Shown here one piece after another: positions 6,067 through 13,410 of a stretch of 34,016 nt of DNA. A program made the translations under genes and the position numbers. Under the pieces are notes generated by a model. That model was not told where the DNA came from. It saw nothing but the letters and a program-made list of their open reading frames with translations, and did no database searches. How positions within the stretch are numbered: position 1 is the first letter of the stretch; each line of letters starts with the position of its first letter. The stretch spans positions 1 to 34,016 of the forward strand of contig JAQIDC010000010.1 of assembly GCA_027858235.1 (NCBI GenBank), given 5' to 3'. The DNA is from Patescibacteria group bacterium. Its GTDB lineage: Bacteria > Patescibacteriota > Patescibacteriia > Patescibacteriales > BM507.

Positions 6067-7245
6067 ATGACTAAATTCAAAATTGCCCGTATGTATTTTG
6101 CTTCAAGCAAGAAACAAAATGCTATCAGTGAATACCTAAATTGCCACAAAAATACCGTTCTAGGGATAATTAGAGCCTGCAAGGTTCATGATCCCAGTAA
6201 TGAAATATGGAAATATTTAAAGGATAAAAACTTACACATCTCTGAAGAGAAGCTAAAGTCACTATTTTCATTTTTTGCCCATCAATCAAGAGCGCCACTT
6301 AGGAATAAAAGTGCTATTCAAAAAGACAGTGATGAAGAGAAATTGATTATTGAAAAATTTGAAGATAAAAAATGGGGACCAAAAAGAATGTATCGTAATT
6401 TAGCTAGACAAGGATTTGATATGAATATTTATTCATTGGGCAAAATTAAAGGAGTTCACAAGAGAAATGAGTTTAAAACTAGAAAAATACGGACTTTTAA
6501 TGGTGAACGGAGATCCTTGTATAATTATGATGAAATTGAAGCATTTGAATATTTGCAATATGACACCAAAACCATTGCAGACAAACATGCTCTACCAAAA
6601 GACATATACGATAAATTTAAGTATGGTGAGCAATTACCAAAAATTCAATGGACGATAATTGATGCTAAAACAAAAACCAGGTTTTTGGCCTGGTCATATA
6701 ATCGTTCTAGTACCTTTGGACTTAAATTCTTGCTATTTGTTATTAGTTGGCTGAGGTCACATGGAATACGAACAAAAATAAATATTCAGGTAGATATGGG
6801 GATGGAATTCTACTCTGGCTCAAAAATTAAACAGGAGATATGGAACGAAGAATTAGAAAAATACAATGCTTATGCCTATGATACAGAAGGAGTTAAGTGG
6901 AAACAGAATATTGTAGAACGATCACACAGAGTTGATGATGAAGAGTTCTACTGTCCTAGAGGTGAGAAAATCAATGACAAAACAGAGTTTATGATTGAAG
7001 GACAATTTTGGATTATCTATTACAATCATCGCCCTAGCTACAGTATTGGCTTAAATGGAATATCGCCGAAAGAAAAAATGGAGAAACTAGGAATTTACAA
7101 TGCTGAAAAAATTGCAAATTTCCCTTGTTTAATTTTAGAAGACTTTTTCCAACCTTTACTTTTATTTTTCAATAATAGTAATCAAAAAATCTTGGAAGAA
7201 AAATCACAAAATGTTTTGACTAATTACCATGATATTAAATCCTAA
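6067..7245 (+). CDS. DDE transposase (integrase-core, IS481/IS3-like)
   Basis: 392 residues from the ATG at 6067, chosen because GAGGGTGAG precedes it; the frame is open further upstream. An N-terminal helix-turn-helix-like part (KIARMYF, AISEYLNCHKNTVLGIIRA) is followed by a retroviral-integrase-type core: first Asp in YLQYDTKTIAD, second Asp in NIQVDMGMEFYSG, Glu in the QNIVERSHRVDDEEF region. Then comes YYNHRPSYSIGLNGISPKE, the usual C-terminal hallmark (YNxxRPHxxLxxxTPxE). It catalyses DNA strand transfer. The catalytic triad appears intact, so activity is possible, but clear terminal inverted repeats on both sides are not seen. Exact IS family uncertain. Confidence 0.85.
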   Translation: MTKFKIARMYFASSKKQNAISEYLNCHKNTVLGIIRACKVHDPSNEIWKYLKDKNLHISEEKLKSLFSFFAHQSRAPLRNKSAIQKDSDEEKLIIEKFEDKKWGPKRMYRNLARQGFDMNIYSLGKIKGVHKRNEFKTRKIRTFNGERRSLYNYDEIEAFEYLQYDTKTIADKHALPKDIYDKFKYGEQLPKIQWTIIDAKTKTRFLAWSYNRSSTFGLKFLLFVISWLRSHGIRTKINIQVDMGMEFYSGSKIKQEIWNEELEKYNAYAYDTEGVKWKQNIVERSHRVDDEEFYCPRGEKINDKTEFMIEGQFWIIYYNHRPSYSIGLNGISPKEKMEKLGIYNAEKIANFPCLILEDFFQPLLLFFNNSNQKILEEKSQNVLTNYHDIKS

Positions 7246-7351
7246 ATCCTAAATTCGAAATTCTAAACAAATAATAAATTCAAAAGAGTTTTGATGTTTG
7301 CATTTAATTTTTAGAATTTGTTTGGGCTTTAGAATTTAGGGCTTAGTATTT
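7236..7351. repeat. Palindromic non-autonomous repeat element
   Basis: The left arm (AAATCCTAAATTC, AAATTCTAAACAAAT) and right arm (AATTTGTTT, TTTAGAATTTAGGGCTTAG) are about 35-base imperfect inverted repeats around a short AT-rich centre. It begins within the last codons of the transposase gene. It looks like a MITE-like or REP-like palindrome unrelated to the transposase ends. Confidence 0.65.
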
Positions 7352-7396
7352 TTACTTTACTAGCTTTTATGCAAACAAGAGTGTATTTTTCATGCA

Positions 7397-7425
7397 TTGA
7401 TTATTAATTTAGAAGATTGTATAAT
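7397..7425 (+). promoter_or_regulatory. Promoter for a leaderless transcript
   Basis: TTGATT (7397-7402), 17-base spacer, perfect TATAAT (7420-7425). Only 7 bases separate the -10 from the ATG at 7433, so transcription should start at or next to the start codon. It probably serves the small membrane protein and the mraY cluster behind it. Confidence 0.75.
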
Positions 7426-7432
7426 CAAGATA

Positions 7433-7864
7433 ATGTTTAATAAAAGTATTTCAAAATTTATTGATCTCGCTTATTCTTGGTGGGATTATTTTACGTCGGA
7501 GATATCAAGTGTTTTTAGCTTCCTTTATGTTAAAATATATTTTGTTTTTTTTATAGCTGTTAATGGAATCAACTGGTTATTTTCTTATTATATTTTCTCA
7601 AATATATTGCCAGAGACAAGGGAGCTAATCGCTCTTCATTACAATGTTGAGTTTGGAGTTAATTTAATAGGAAATGCCAACAATATTTTTATATTGCCTA
7701 GTTTAGGGCTACTTATTATTGTTATTAATTTTTCCTTACTGTTGAGCATTTATAAATTAAAAAATTCTAAATTCCTGGGTAATTTTTTACTTCTTCCGGC
7801 TCTTATTTCCAATGTATATCTATTAATAGGTCTTGTTTCTATATACCTAGCTAATTTCAAATAA
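7433..7864 (+). CDS. Small multi-pass membrane protein of unknown function
   Basis: 143 residues from the ATG at 7433, placed by the promoter just upstream; the TTG at 7397 overlaps the -35 and is rejected. Three hydrophobic segments are visible: VKIYFVFFIAVNGINWLFSY (~35-55), FILPSLGLLIIVINFSLLLS (~87-107) and the LLLPALISNVYLLIGLVSIYL region (~115-138). The family is not recognised with certainty. It ends 20 bases before mraY and has no terminator, so it is likely co-transcribed with the peptidoglycan precursor genes. No SD. Confidence 0.7.
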   Translation: MFNKSISKFIDLAYSWWDYFTSEISSVFSFLYVKIYFVFFIAVNGINWLFSYYIFSNILPETRELIALHYNVEFGVNLIGNANNIFILPSLGLLIIVINFSLLLSIYKLKNSKFLGNFLLLPALISNVYLLIGLVSIYLANFK

Positions 7865-7884
7865 AAATTTAAATATTACTTTAT

Positions 7885-8937
7885 ATGCAAGATTTCTACA
7901 TTATACGAATATTTTTACTTACTGCCGCTGCTTTTGTCTTTACTATTTTTTGGACACCTCTTTTTACTCATTTTTTGTATAAGTATAAATTGGGAAAAAA
8001 AATAAGATCAAGCGGTGATACTCCTATTTATACAAAAATGCATGCTCACAAAACAGGGACTCCAACTATGGGAGGGGTTTTGATATGGGTTACAGTGCTA
8101 ATTTTTTCACTCCTATTTTTTTATTTAGCCAAATTTTTTCCGGGAGGTTTTATTGAAAATCTAAATTTTCTAAATAGAGCAGAGACTCTTCTTCCCCTAG
8201 GCGTTTTAGTCGCTTCGGCCCTAATCGGTCTTTTTGATGATTGGCTGGATGTTCGAGGTATTGGTGTTCGAGGCGGAGGGGGACTTAGCATGGGCCACAG
8301 ATTATTAATCTATACTTTCATCGCGATCGTCGGAGCTTTCTGGTTTTATTTTAAGCTTGGGTGGGATGTTTTTCACGTCCCTTTTTTGGGAGACTTTACT
8401 CTTGGTTGGTCCTATATTTTAATATTTATAATTGTAATAGTTGCAACTTCATTTTCTGTTAATGAAACCGATGGCCTGGACGGACTTGCCGGGGGTGTGC
8501 TTCTTTTTTCTTTTGCTTCCTATGCTGTTATTTCTTTTTCAATGGGGAAATATGAATTAGCTACTTTTTGTGGAGTCATTGTTGGCGCTCTACTAGCTTT
8601 CTTGTGGTTTAACGTAATCCCTGCTCGTTTTTATATGGGAGATACTGGTGCAATGAGTCTTGGAGTTACCCTCGGAGTAATAGCCATGCTTACAAACACG
8701 GCTTTAATACTACCTATTATTGGGTTTGTCCTAGTTTTGGAATCTGTTTCAGTTATTTTACAAATTGGATCTAAAAAGTTACGTGGAGGCAAAAAAATAT
8801 TTTTGTCTGCACCAATTCATCATCATTTTGAGGCGAAGGGCTGGGCTGAACCAAAAATAGTTTTTCGTTTTTGGATAGTTTCGGGGATGACTGCAGTTAT
8901 TGGAATAATGATATTCTTACTTGATCATTCATTATAA
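7885..8937 (+). CDS. mraY: Phospho-N-acetylmuramoyl-pentapeptide transferase
   Basis: 350 residues. Transfers phospho-MurNAc-pentapeptide from UDP to undecaprenyl phosphate at the inner face of the membrane, making lipid I. Ten or so membrane segments are apparent. Family motifs: GTPTMGGVLIW near residue 57, DDW around residue 117, NETDGLDGLAGG (Mg-binding, ~193-203), FYMGDTGAMSLG (~254), and the cytoplasmic HIS motif PIHHHFEAKGW (~311). Length is normal. The stop codon abuts the ftsW ATG with no gap. No SD precedes the start. Confidence 0.95.
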   Translation: MQDFYIIRIFLLTAAAFVFTIFWTPLFTHFLYKYKLGKKIRSSGDTPIYTKMHAHKTGTPTMGGVLIWVTVLIFSLLFFYLAKFFPGGFIENLNFLNRAETLLPLGVLVASALIGLFDDWLDVRGIGVRGGGGLSMGHRLLIYTFIAIVGAFWFYFKLGWDVFHVPFLGDFTLGWSYILIFIIVIVATSFSVNETDGLDGLAGGVLLFSFASYAVISFSMGKYELATFCGVIVGALLAFLWFNVIPARFYMGDTGAMSLGVTLGVIAMLTNTALILPIIGFVLVLESVSVILQIGSKKLRGGKKIFLSAPIHHHFEAKGWAEPKIVFRFWIVSGMTAVIGIMIFLLDHSL

Positions 8938-10080
8938 ATGGGAAGATTAATACAAAAATTTAAACGTCTCCTTGGCGCTGGTCCAAGAGAACATGCCCCT
9001 GACTATATTTTAATAGGGAGTGTTTTTGTGATGATTTTATTTGGTCTTATTATGCTCTCCAGCGCTTCATCAGCGAAAGCATATCTAGACTTCAAAAATA
9101 CTTATTATTATTTCAATCATCAGTTGTTTGGAATCGGAATTGGTCTTATCGCATTTTTTATTTTTTCAAGACTAAATTATCGAATATTGCAAGACTATGC
9201 TGGTTGGTTTTTGATTGGTTCTATATTTCTTTTACTTCTAGTATTTATTCCAGGTCTTAGCGCTAGTTACGGGAAGGCAAGGTCATGGATAAATGTTTTT
9301 GGTTTCTCTCTCCAGCCATCAGAATTTGTTAAGATATCTTTTTTGCTTTATTTGTCTGCTTGGCTTGATAGGCGAGGGATGAGCTTGAAAAATATTTCCG
9401 AGGGGATTGGCCCCTTTGTTTTAGTTCTCGGTTTCATTGGCCTATTAATGCTTTTGCAACCAGACTTCGGCACACTTTTTATAATAGGATTTACTTCTTT
9501 GATTATTTATTATGTTGGTGGAGGAAGCAAAAGACATATCGCCTATATTTTTCTTTTTAGTCTCCTTGGGTTTATTCTAATGGTTAATATGCGACCCTAT
9601 CAAATGGATAGAATAAAATGTATGATGGACCCAGGATACAGTCCTGATGATGTTTGTTTCCAAATAAATCAGTCTTTAATAGCGGTTGGCTCTGGTGGTT
9701 TTTGGGGACGTGGCTTTGGGGAGTCTAGACAAAAATTTTCATATTTACCTGAGGTGAGCAGTGATTCAATTTTTGCAATTATCGGAGAAGAAACAGGGAT
9801 GCTATTTGGAGTGATTCTCCTAGGTCTATATTTTGTAATATTTTATCGTGGAGTAATGATAGCCAAAAAAGCACCCGATGGATATGGACGTATTCTAGCT
9901 ACGGGTATTGTAACTTGGATTTCAGTTCAGGCTATTATTAACATAGGAGGAATAATAAATCTTATGCCCATGACAGGAGTTCCCCTGCCTTTTATAAGTT
10001 ACGGGGGTTCGGCTATGCTAGCTTCTCTAATCGCAGTTGGGATACTTGTAAACATTTCAAAACAAACTAAATTAAGATAA
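8938..10080 (+). CDS. ftsW: FtsW/RodA family SEDS glycosyltransferase (lipid II polymerase)
   Basis: 380 residues, about ten membrane segments, SEDS family. It polymerises lipid II into glycan strands together with a class B penicillin-binding protein. Visible signatures: GIGLIAFFIFSRLNY, FSLQPSEFVKISFLLYLSAW, LQPDFGTLFI, the extracellular loop GRGFGESRQKFSYLPEVSSD with IFAIIGEE, and C-terminal PFISYGGSAMLASLIAVGIL. Location directly after mraY and before murG matches ftsW in the dcw cluster, so FtsW is preferred to RodA. It begins at the base after the mraY stop and has no SD of its own, so reinitiation is likely. murD, usually next to ftsW, is absent from this window. Confidence 0.92.
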   Translation: MGRLIQKFKRLLGAGPREHAPDYILIGSVFVMILFGLIMLSSASSAKAYLDFKNTYYYFNHQLFGIGIGLIAFFIFSRLNYRILQDYAGWFLIGSIFLLLLVFIPGLSASYGKARSWINVFGFSLQPSEFVKISFLLYLSAWLDRRGMSLKNISEGIGPFVLVLGFIGLLMLLQPDFGTLFIIGFTSLIIYYVGGGSKRHIAYIFLFSLLGFILMVNMRPYQMDRIKCMMDPGYSPDDVCFQINQSLIAVGSGGFWGRGFGESRQKFSYLPEVSSDSIFAIIGEETGMLFGVILLGLYFVIFYRGVMIAKKAPDGYGRILATGIVTWISVQAIINIGGIINLMPMTGVPLPFISYGGSAMLASLIAVGILVNISKQTKLR

Positions 10081-10090
10081 TAATCAGGTA

Positions 10091-10128
10091 ATAGGGTACT
10101 CTATAGGGTACTCTATAGAGTACCCTAT
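10091..10128. repeat. Three tandem 12-bp near-palindromic units (copy 2)
   Basis: ATAGGGTACTCT twice, then ATAGAGTACCCT, the same three-unit structure as at 34-72. It occupies almost the whole ftsW-murG gap. The third unit is inverted relative to the first two, so it can fold into a stem and may also affect ftsW-murG read-through. Confidence 0.8.
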
Positions 10129-10138
10129 TTTTAATTGT

Positions 10139-11203
10139 ATGGATAAAAAAATAAAAATATTATTTTCAGGAGGAGGAACAGGTGGTTCAGTTACCCCTCT
10201 CTTGGCAATCTATGATTCTCTTGATAGAGAAAAATATGATTTTTGGTGGATTGGGACAAAAAACGGTCCAGAAGAAAAAATGGTTGAAAAAAAAGGAATT
10301 AAATATAGATATATTCATAGTGGAAAATTGAGAAGATATTTTTCTTGGAAAAATTTTACTGATCCAATGTTTATCTTCTTTGGATTTTTAGAATCATTCT
10401 ACTTTCTTTTGTTTAGAAGGCAAGATTTAATTATAACAGCAGGTTCATTTGTTTCTGTGCCTCTTGTTTGGGCAGCCCGTATTTTGCGTATTCCGGTTAT
10501 TGTTCATCAACAAGATATTCGCCCAGGCCTAGCCAATAGACTGATGTCAAAATCGGCAAAAGTGGTTACTACAGTTTTTGAGAAATCTTTGCGTGACTAT
10601 GGTAAAAAGGCAGTCTGGACAGGGAATCCAGTTAGGGAAACCTTAAAAACAGAAAAAAATCATAAATATTTTGATTTTAATGGTCTTATTCCAACTGTTC
10701 TCGTAATTGGAGGAGGAACTGGGGCTACTAATCTAAATAAAATAGTCTATGGAACTCTAAATAATTTATGCTCAAAAATACAAATAATTCATATTGCAGG
10801 CAAGGGAAAAATTAAAAAACAAATTGACAATGATAACTATAGACAGTTTGAGTTTTTAGAAGAGAGAGACTTGGCCAAAGCTTATGCAATTTCGGATATT
10901 GTAATTTCTAGATGCGGGATTGGTGTCTTAACTGAACTTTCATTTTTATCTAAGCCAAGTATTTTAATCCCAATGCCAAATTCACATCAGGAAGAAAATG
11001 CAAAAGTTTTTAGAGAGAAGAACGCTGCCGTAGTTCTTGATGAGAAAAAATTAGATAAATACTCACTAATTATTTCTGTAGAAGAACTATTAAATGACGA
11101 AGGTAAACGAAAAATTTTGAGTAGTAATATTAATGAAGTAATGAAGAAAAATACTAATCAAAAAATGATTGAAATCATAGAAAAATTGACCCTCCTACGC
11201 TAA
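10139..11203 (+). CDS. murG: UDP-GlcNAc:lipid I N-acetylglucosaminyltransferase (MurG-like)
   Basis: 354 residues, GT28 / GT-B fold, adding GlcNAc to lipid I to form lipid II at the membrane. N-terminal glycine loop SGGGTGGSVTP at residues 10-20; second part TAGSFVSVPLVWAARILRIPVIVHQQD; C-terminal donor-site region SRCGIGVLTELSFLSKPSILIP followed by NSHQEENAKVF. Order and length fit MurG. One oddity: the His of the usual GGTGGH loop is Ser17 here. The last residues (TLLR and stop) lie in a GC-rich hairpin repeat at 11190-11214, so the C-terminus was probably remodelled by it. No SD. It follows ftsW and precedes murC. Confidence 0.88.
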   Translation: MDKKIKILFSGGGTGGSVTPLLAIYDSLDREKYDFWWIGTKNGPEEKMVEKKGIKYRYIHSGKLRRYFSWKNFTDPMFIFFGFLESFYFLLFRRQDLIITAGSFVSVPLVWAARILRIPVIVHQQDIRPGLANRLMSKSAKVVTTVFEKSLRDYGKKAVWTGNPVRETLKTEKNHKYFDFNGLIPTVLVIGGGTGATNLNKIVYGTLNNLCSKIQIIHIAGKGKIKKQIDNDNYRQFEFLEERDLAKAYAISDIVISRCGIGVLTELSFLSKPSILIPMPNSHQEENAKVFREKNAAVVLDEKKLDKYSLIISVEELLNDEGKRKILSSNINEVMKKNTNQKMIEIIEKLTLLR

Positions 11204-11214
11204 AGCTTCGGAGG
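11190..11214. repeat. GC-rich hairpin repeat at the murG stop codon
   Basis: CCCTCC pairs with GGAGGG, with inner GC/GC pairing around TAAA. The murG TAA stop lies inside it, and GCGGGCCC follows. Its GC content contrasts with the surroundings, suggesting an inserted palindromic element. No long T-run follows, so termination would be partial at best. Confidence 0.6.
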
Positions 11215-11296
11215 GCGGGCCCTTTTACTTCACTGGGTGGAGGATTTGATAGGCCCATTACTGTTTTAAAGTATTGGATAATTAAAAAATATAATA

Positions 11297-12712
11297 ATGA
11301 TTGATATAGATAAAACAAAAAATATTTACATGATTGGAATAAAAGGCGTTGGCATGACCATGCTAGCACAATTTTTGCATTCCCTTGATAAAAAAATTAC
11401 TGGCTCAGATACCACGGAGGTCTTTATGACTGACAAGATTCTGGCTGATTGTGGGATAGGGGTCTCTGAAGAATTTGCTAGTGAAAATATTCCAAAAAAT
11501 ACCGATTTAATTATCTATTCTACGGCCTATAACGAAAAAGACAATATTGAAGTAAAAACCGCCCTAACTGGTAAAATAAAAACTCTTACATATGCGGAAG
11601 CCCTAGGGGCTATTTTTAACCAAAGCTATGGGATAGCAGTGGCTGGGAGTCATGGGAAAACAACAACGAGCGCCTGGCTAGGATTTGTTCTCGATAAGGC
11701 TGGGAAATCTCCGAGTGTTATGGTTGGTTCTAATGTGCCCCAGTTTGGGGGAGCAAGTATTAGCGGTAAATCAGATTTACTTGTAATAGAAGCTGATGAG
11801 TATCAAAACAAGCTAAAACATTTTAATCCTAAAATTGCCCTTCTTAACAATATTGATTACGACCATCCTGATTATTTTCCAACTCAAGAAGATTATAATC
11901 AGGTTTTTATTAATTTTATAAAAAGGATTTCGGCGAAAGGATTTTTGGTTACAAATTTCGATGACCCAATTATTAGGAGAATGGCTTATGTAAATTCAAA
12001 ATGTAAAGTAATTTCATATGGAATAGACGAATCAGCTGATTATGTGGCTTTTGATATTAAAGAAAATGAAGGAGTTCAGCATTTTAGAGTTAAAATGGGA
12101 GTTGAATATAGTGACGATGAAGATGAAATGAGCGATAGTTCACTTGGAGATTTTCAAATAAACTTAATAGGAAAACATAATATTTATAATGCCTTAGCAG
12201 TTATAGCAACTTCAATTGAGTTGGGAGTTGATTTATTCACAATTAGAAAATATTTAGGAGAGTTCGAAGGAACTACAAGGCGAATGGATGTGATGGGAAC
12301 TTATAGAGGAGCAACCATAATAGATGACTATGCCCATCACCCAACAGAGATAAAAACTACACTTGAGGCAGTAAAAAAGAATTATAAGAACAAGAATATA
12401 ATAACTGTTTTTCATCCTCACACATTTACAAGAACAAAGGGATTTTTTGATGATTTTGTAAATAGCTTTGAAAGTACGGATGAATTAATAATTCTCGATA
12501 TTTACGGTTCAGCCAGAGAAGAACAAGGAGGAATTCATAGTAAAGATCTCGTAAAAGCCATTCTAAAAGAAAGTCCAGACAAAAAAGTTATCCATATTTC
12601 AACGCTAGAAAAATGCACCGAGTATTTGAAAAAGGAAATTGGAAATGGAGATGTGGTTATTTTAATGGGTGCAGGTGATGTATTTAGGATAGGAGAGGAG
12701 CTTATAGCCTAA
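11297..12712 (+). CDS. murC: UDP-N-acetylmuramate--L-alanine ligase
   Basis: 471 residues, Mur ligase family; ATP-dependent addition of L-Ala to UDP-MurNAc in the cytoplasm. Three-domain layout: N-terminal nucleotide-sugar domain with IGIKGVGM (13-20), central ATPase with GSHGKTTT (117-124), EADEY and NNIDYDHPDYF (~170-195), and a C-terminal domain with TTRRMDVMG and DDYAHHPTEI (~330-350), then FHPHTFTRTK. These fit MurC (or the related Mpl recycling ligase); context favours MurC. No SD. A strong terminator follows, closing the mraY-ftsW-murG-murC unit. Confidence 0.93.
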   Translation: MIDIDKTKNIYMIGIKGVGMTMLAQFLHSLDKKITGSDTTEVFMTDKILADCGIGVSEEFASENIPKNTDLIIYSTAYNEKDNIEVKTALTGKIKTLTYAEALGAIFNQSYGIAVAGSHGKTTTSAWLGFVLDKAGKSPSVMVGSNVPQFGGASISGKSDLLVIEADEYQNKLKHFNPKIALLNNIDYDHPDYFPTQEDYNQVFINFIKRISAKGFLVTNFDDPIIRRMAYVNSKCKVISYGIDESADYVAFDIKENEGVQHFRVKMGVEYSDDEDEMSDSSLGDFQINLIGKHNIYNALAVIATSIELGVDLFTIRKYLGEFEGTTRRMDVMGTYRGATIIDDYAHHPTEIKTTLEAVKKNYKNKNIITVFHPHTFTRTKGFFDDFVNSFESTDELIILDIYGSAREEQGGIHSKDLVKAILKESPDKKVIHISTLEKCTEYLKKEIGNGDVVILMGAGDVFRIGEELIA

Positions 12713-12737
12713 ATATTTTTATACAATAGAGAAAAAG

Positions 12738-12767
12738 AAAAGAGCAAGGATATATTCTCGCTCTTTT
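12738..12767 (+). terminator. Terminator after murC
   Basis: AAAAGAGC pairs with GCTCTTTT, with further inner pairing AGGA/TTCT, and ends in a T-run. It lies 25 bases after the murC stop and is followed at once by the convergent minus-strand gene, so it may serve both. Confidence 0.85.
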
Positions 12768-12773
12768 TTGATA

Positions 12774-13133
12774 CTAAGATAGTTTAGTAATTTGAAAATC
12801 TGGGCATGGGTCAATAACGAATTGTTTTGCTGGTAATTCATTTATTCCCAAAATTATTGCTTTTATAATGCGATGCCAACCATCCATTATATATCCATCA
12901 GAACGTAATATAATCGGTTCACCAAGGCATAGGTCAATATCAGTTATCTTATTAAAATGAACAATAAAGTCATGAAAATTATTTAATTGCCACCTGATCT
13001 TTTCGCTTAAAATTAAGTCACTGTCTACGGTAAAGATTAAAAGAGGAAGGGCCTCGCATGCCTTTTTTAGGGAATTTCTCTTATAAGCTCCTCCGTGTTC
13101 ATCTATAAAACAACCCCTGGGATTTTCTGTCAT
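12774..13133 (-). CDS. ParB/sulfiredoxin-like small protein
   Basis: 119 residues. The recognisable part is near the C-terminus: EPIILRSDGYIMDGWHRIIK then AIILGINELPAKQF, which matches the ParB/sulfiredoxin nucleotide-binding fold (strand, DGxHR loop, helix, LGxxxxPA). The rest (GCFIDEHGGAYKRNS, LPLLIFTVDSDLILSEK) is not assigned. The fold occurs in ParB CTPases, sulfiredoxin, kinases and nucleases; no DNA-binding HTH follows, so it is not a chromosome-partition ParB. It has a very strong SD (AGGAGG, 5 bases before ATG) and its own promoter with a palindrome over the -10. It is transcribed against its neighbours between murC and the ABC exporter, which suggests later insertion. Confidence 0.65.
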   Translation of the reverse strand: MTENPRGCFIDEHGGAYKRNSLKKACEALPLLIFTVDSDLILSEKIRWQLNNFHDFIVHFNKITDIDLCLGEPIILRSDGYIMDGWHRIIKAIILGINELPAKQFVIDPCPDFQITKLS

Positions 13134-13226
13134 TACTGCCTCCTTGTGTATTTTTTATGATAGAAAAGTATAGTGAGCGTCGATGAAGAGAATTAAATAT
13201 TTTTTGAACATATTACCACGATGGTG

Positions 13227-13267
13227 TATAGTAGAATGATACTATAGTAAAAATCATAGCTAGTCAA
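13227..13267 (-). promoter_or_regulatory. Promoter with palindromic operator for the ParB-like gene
   Basis: On the minus strand: TTGACT (13267-13262), 17-base spacer, TAGTAT (13244-13239). A perfect 7-bp inverted repeat TATAGTA-gaatga-TACTATA spans 13227-13246, over the -10 and the expected start of transcription. The layout suggests repression, possibly autoregulation. Confidence 0.6.
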
Positions 13268-13410
13268 CATTCCTAAGGTTAAATGAGAAAAATATTCAGA
13301 AAATATGTATGGTGCCAGGGAAGAACTTGGGTATAGAATGTAACCTTAACAAGGTTTAACGTATTATTATAGGAGTGATAAAAGCACTTTTTTCATCTAG
13401 AGTAATAAAT

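Noticed and set aside
7397-7432. TTG start 12 codons upstream for the small membrane protein
   Set aside because: The TTG is part of the -35 of the promoter whose -10 lies at 7420-7425, so those codons would not be transcribed.
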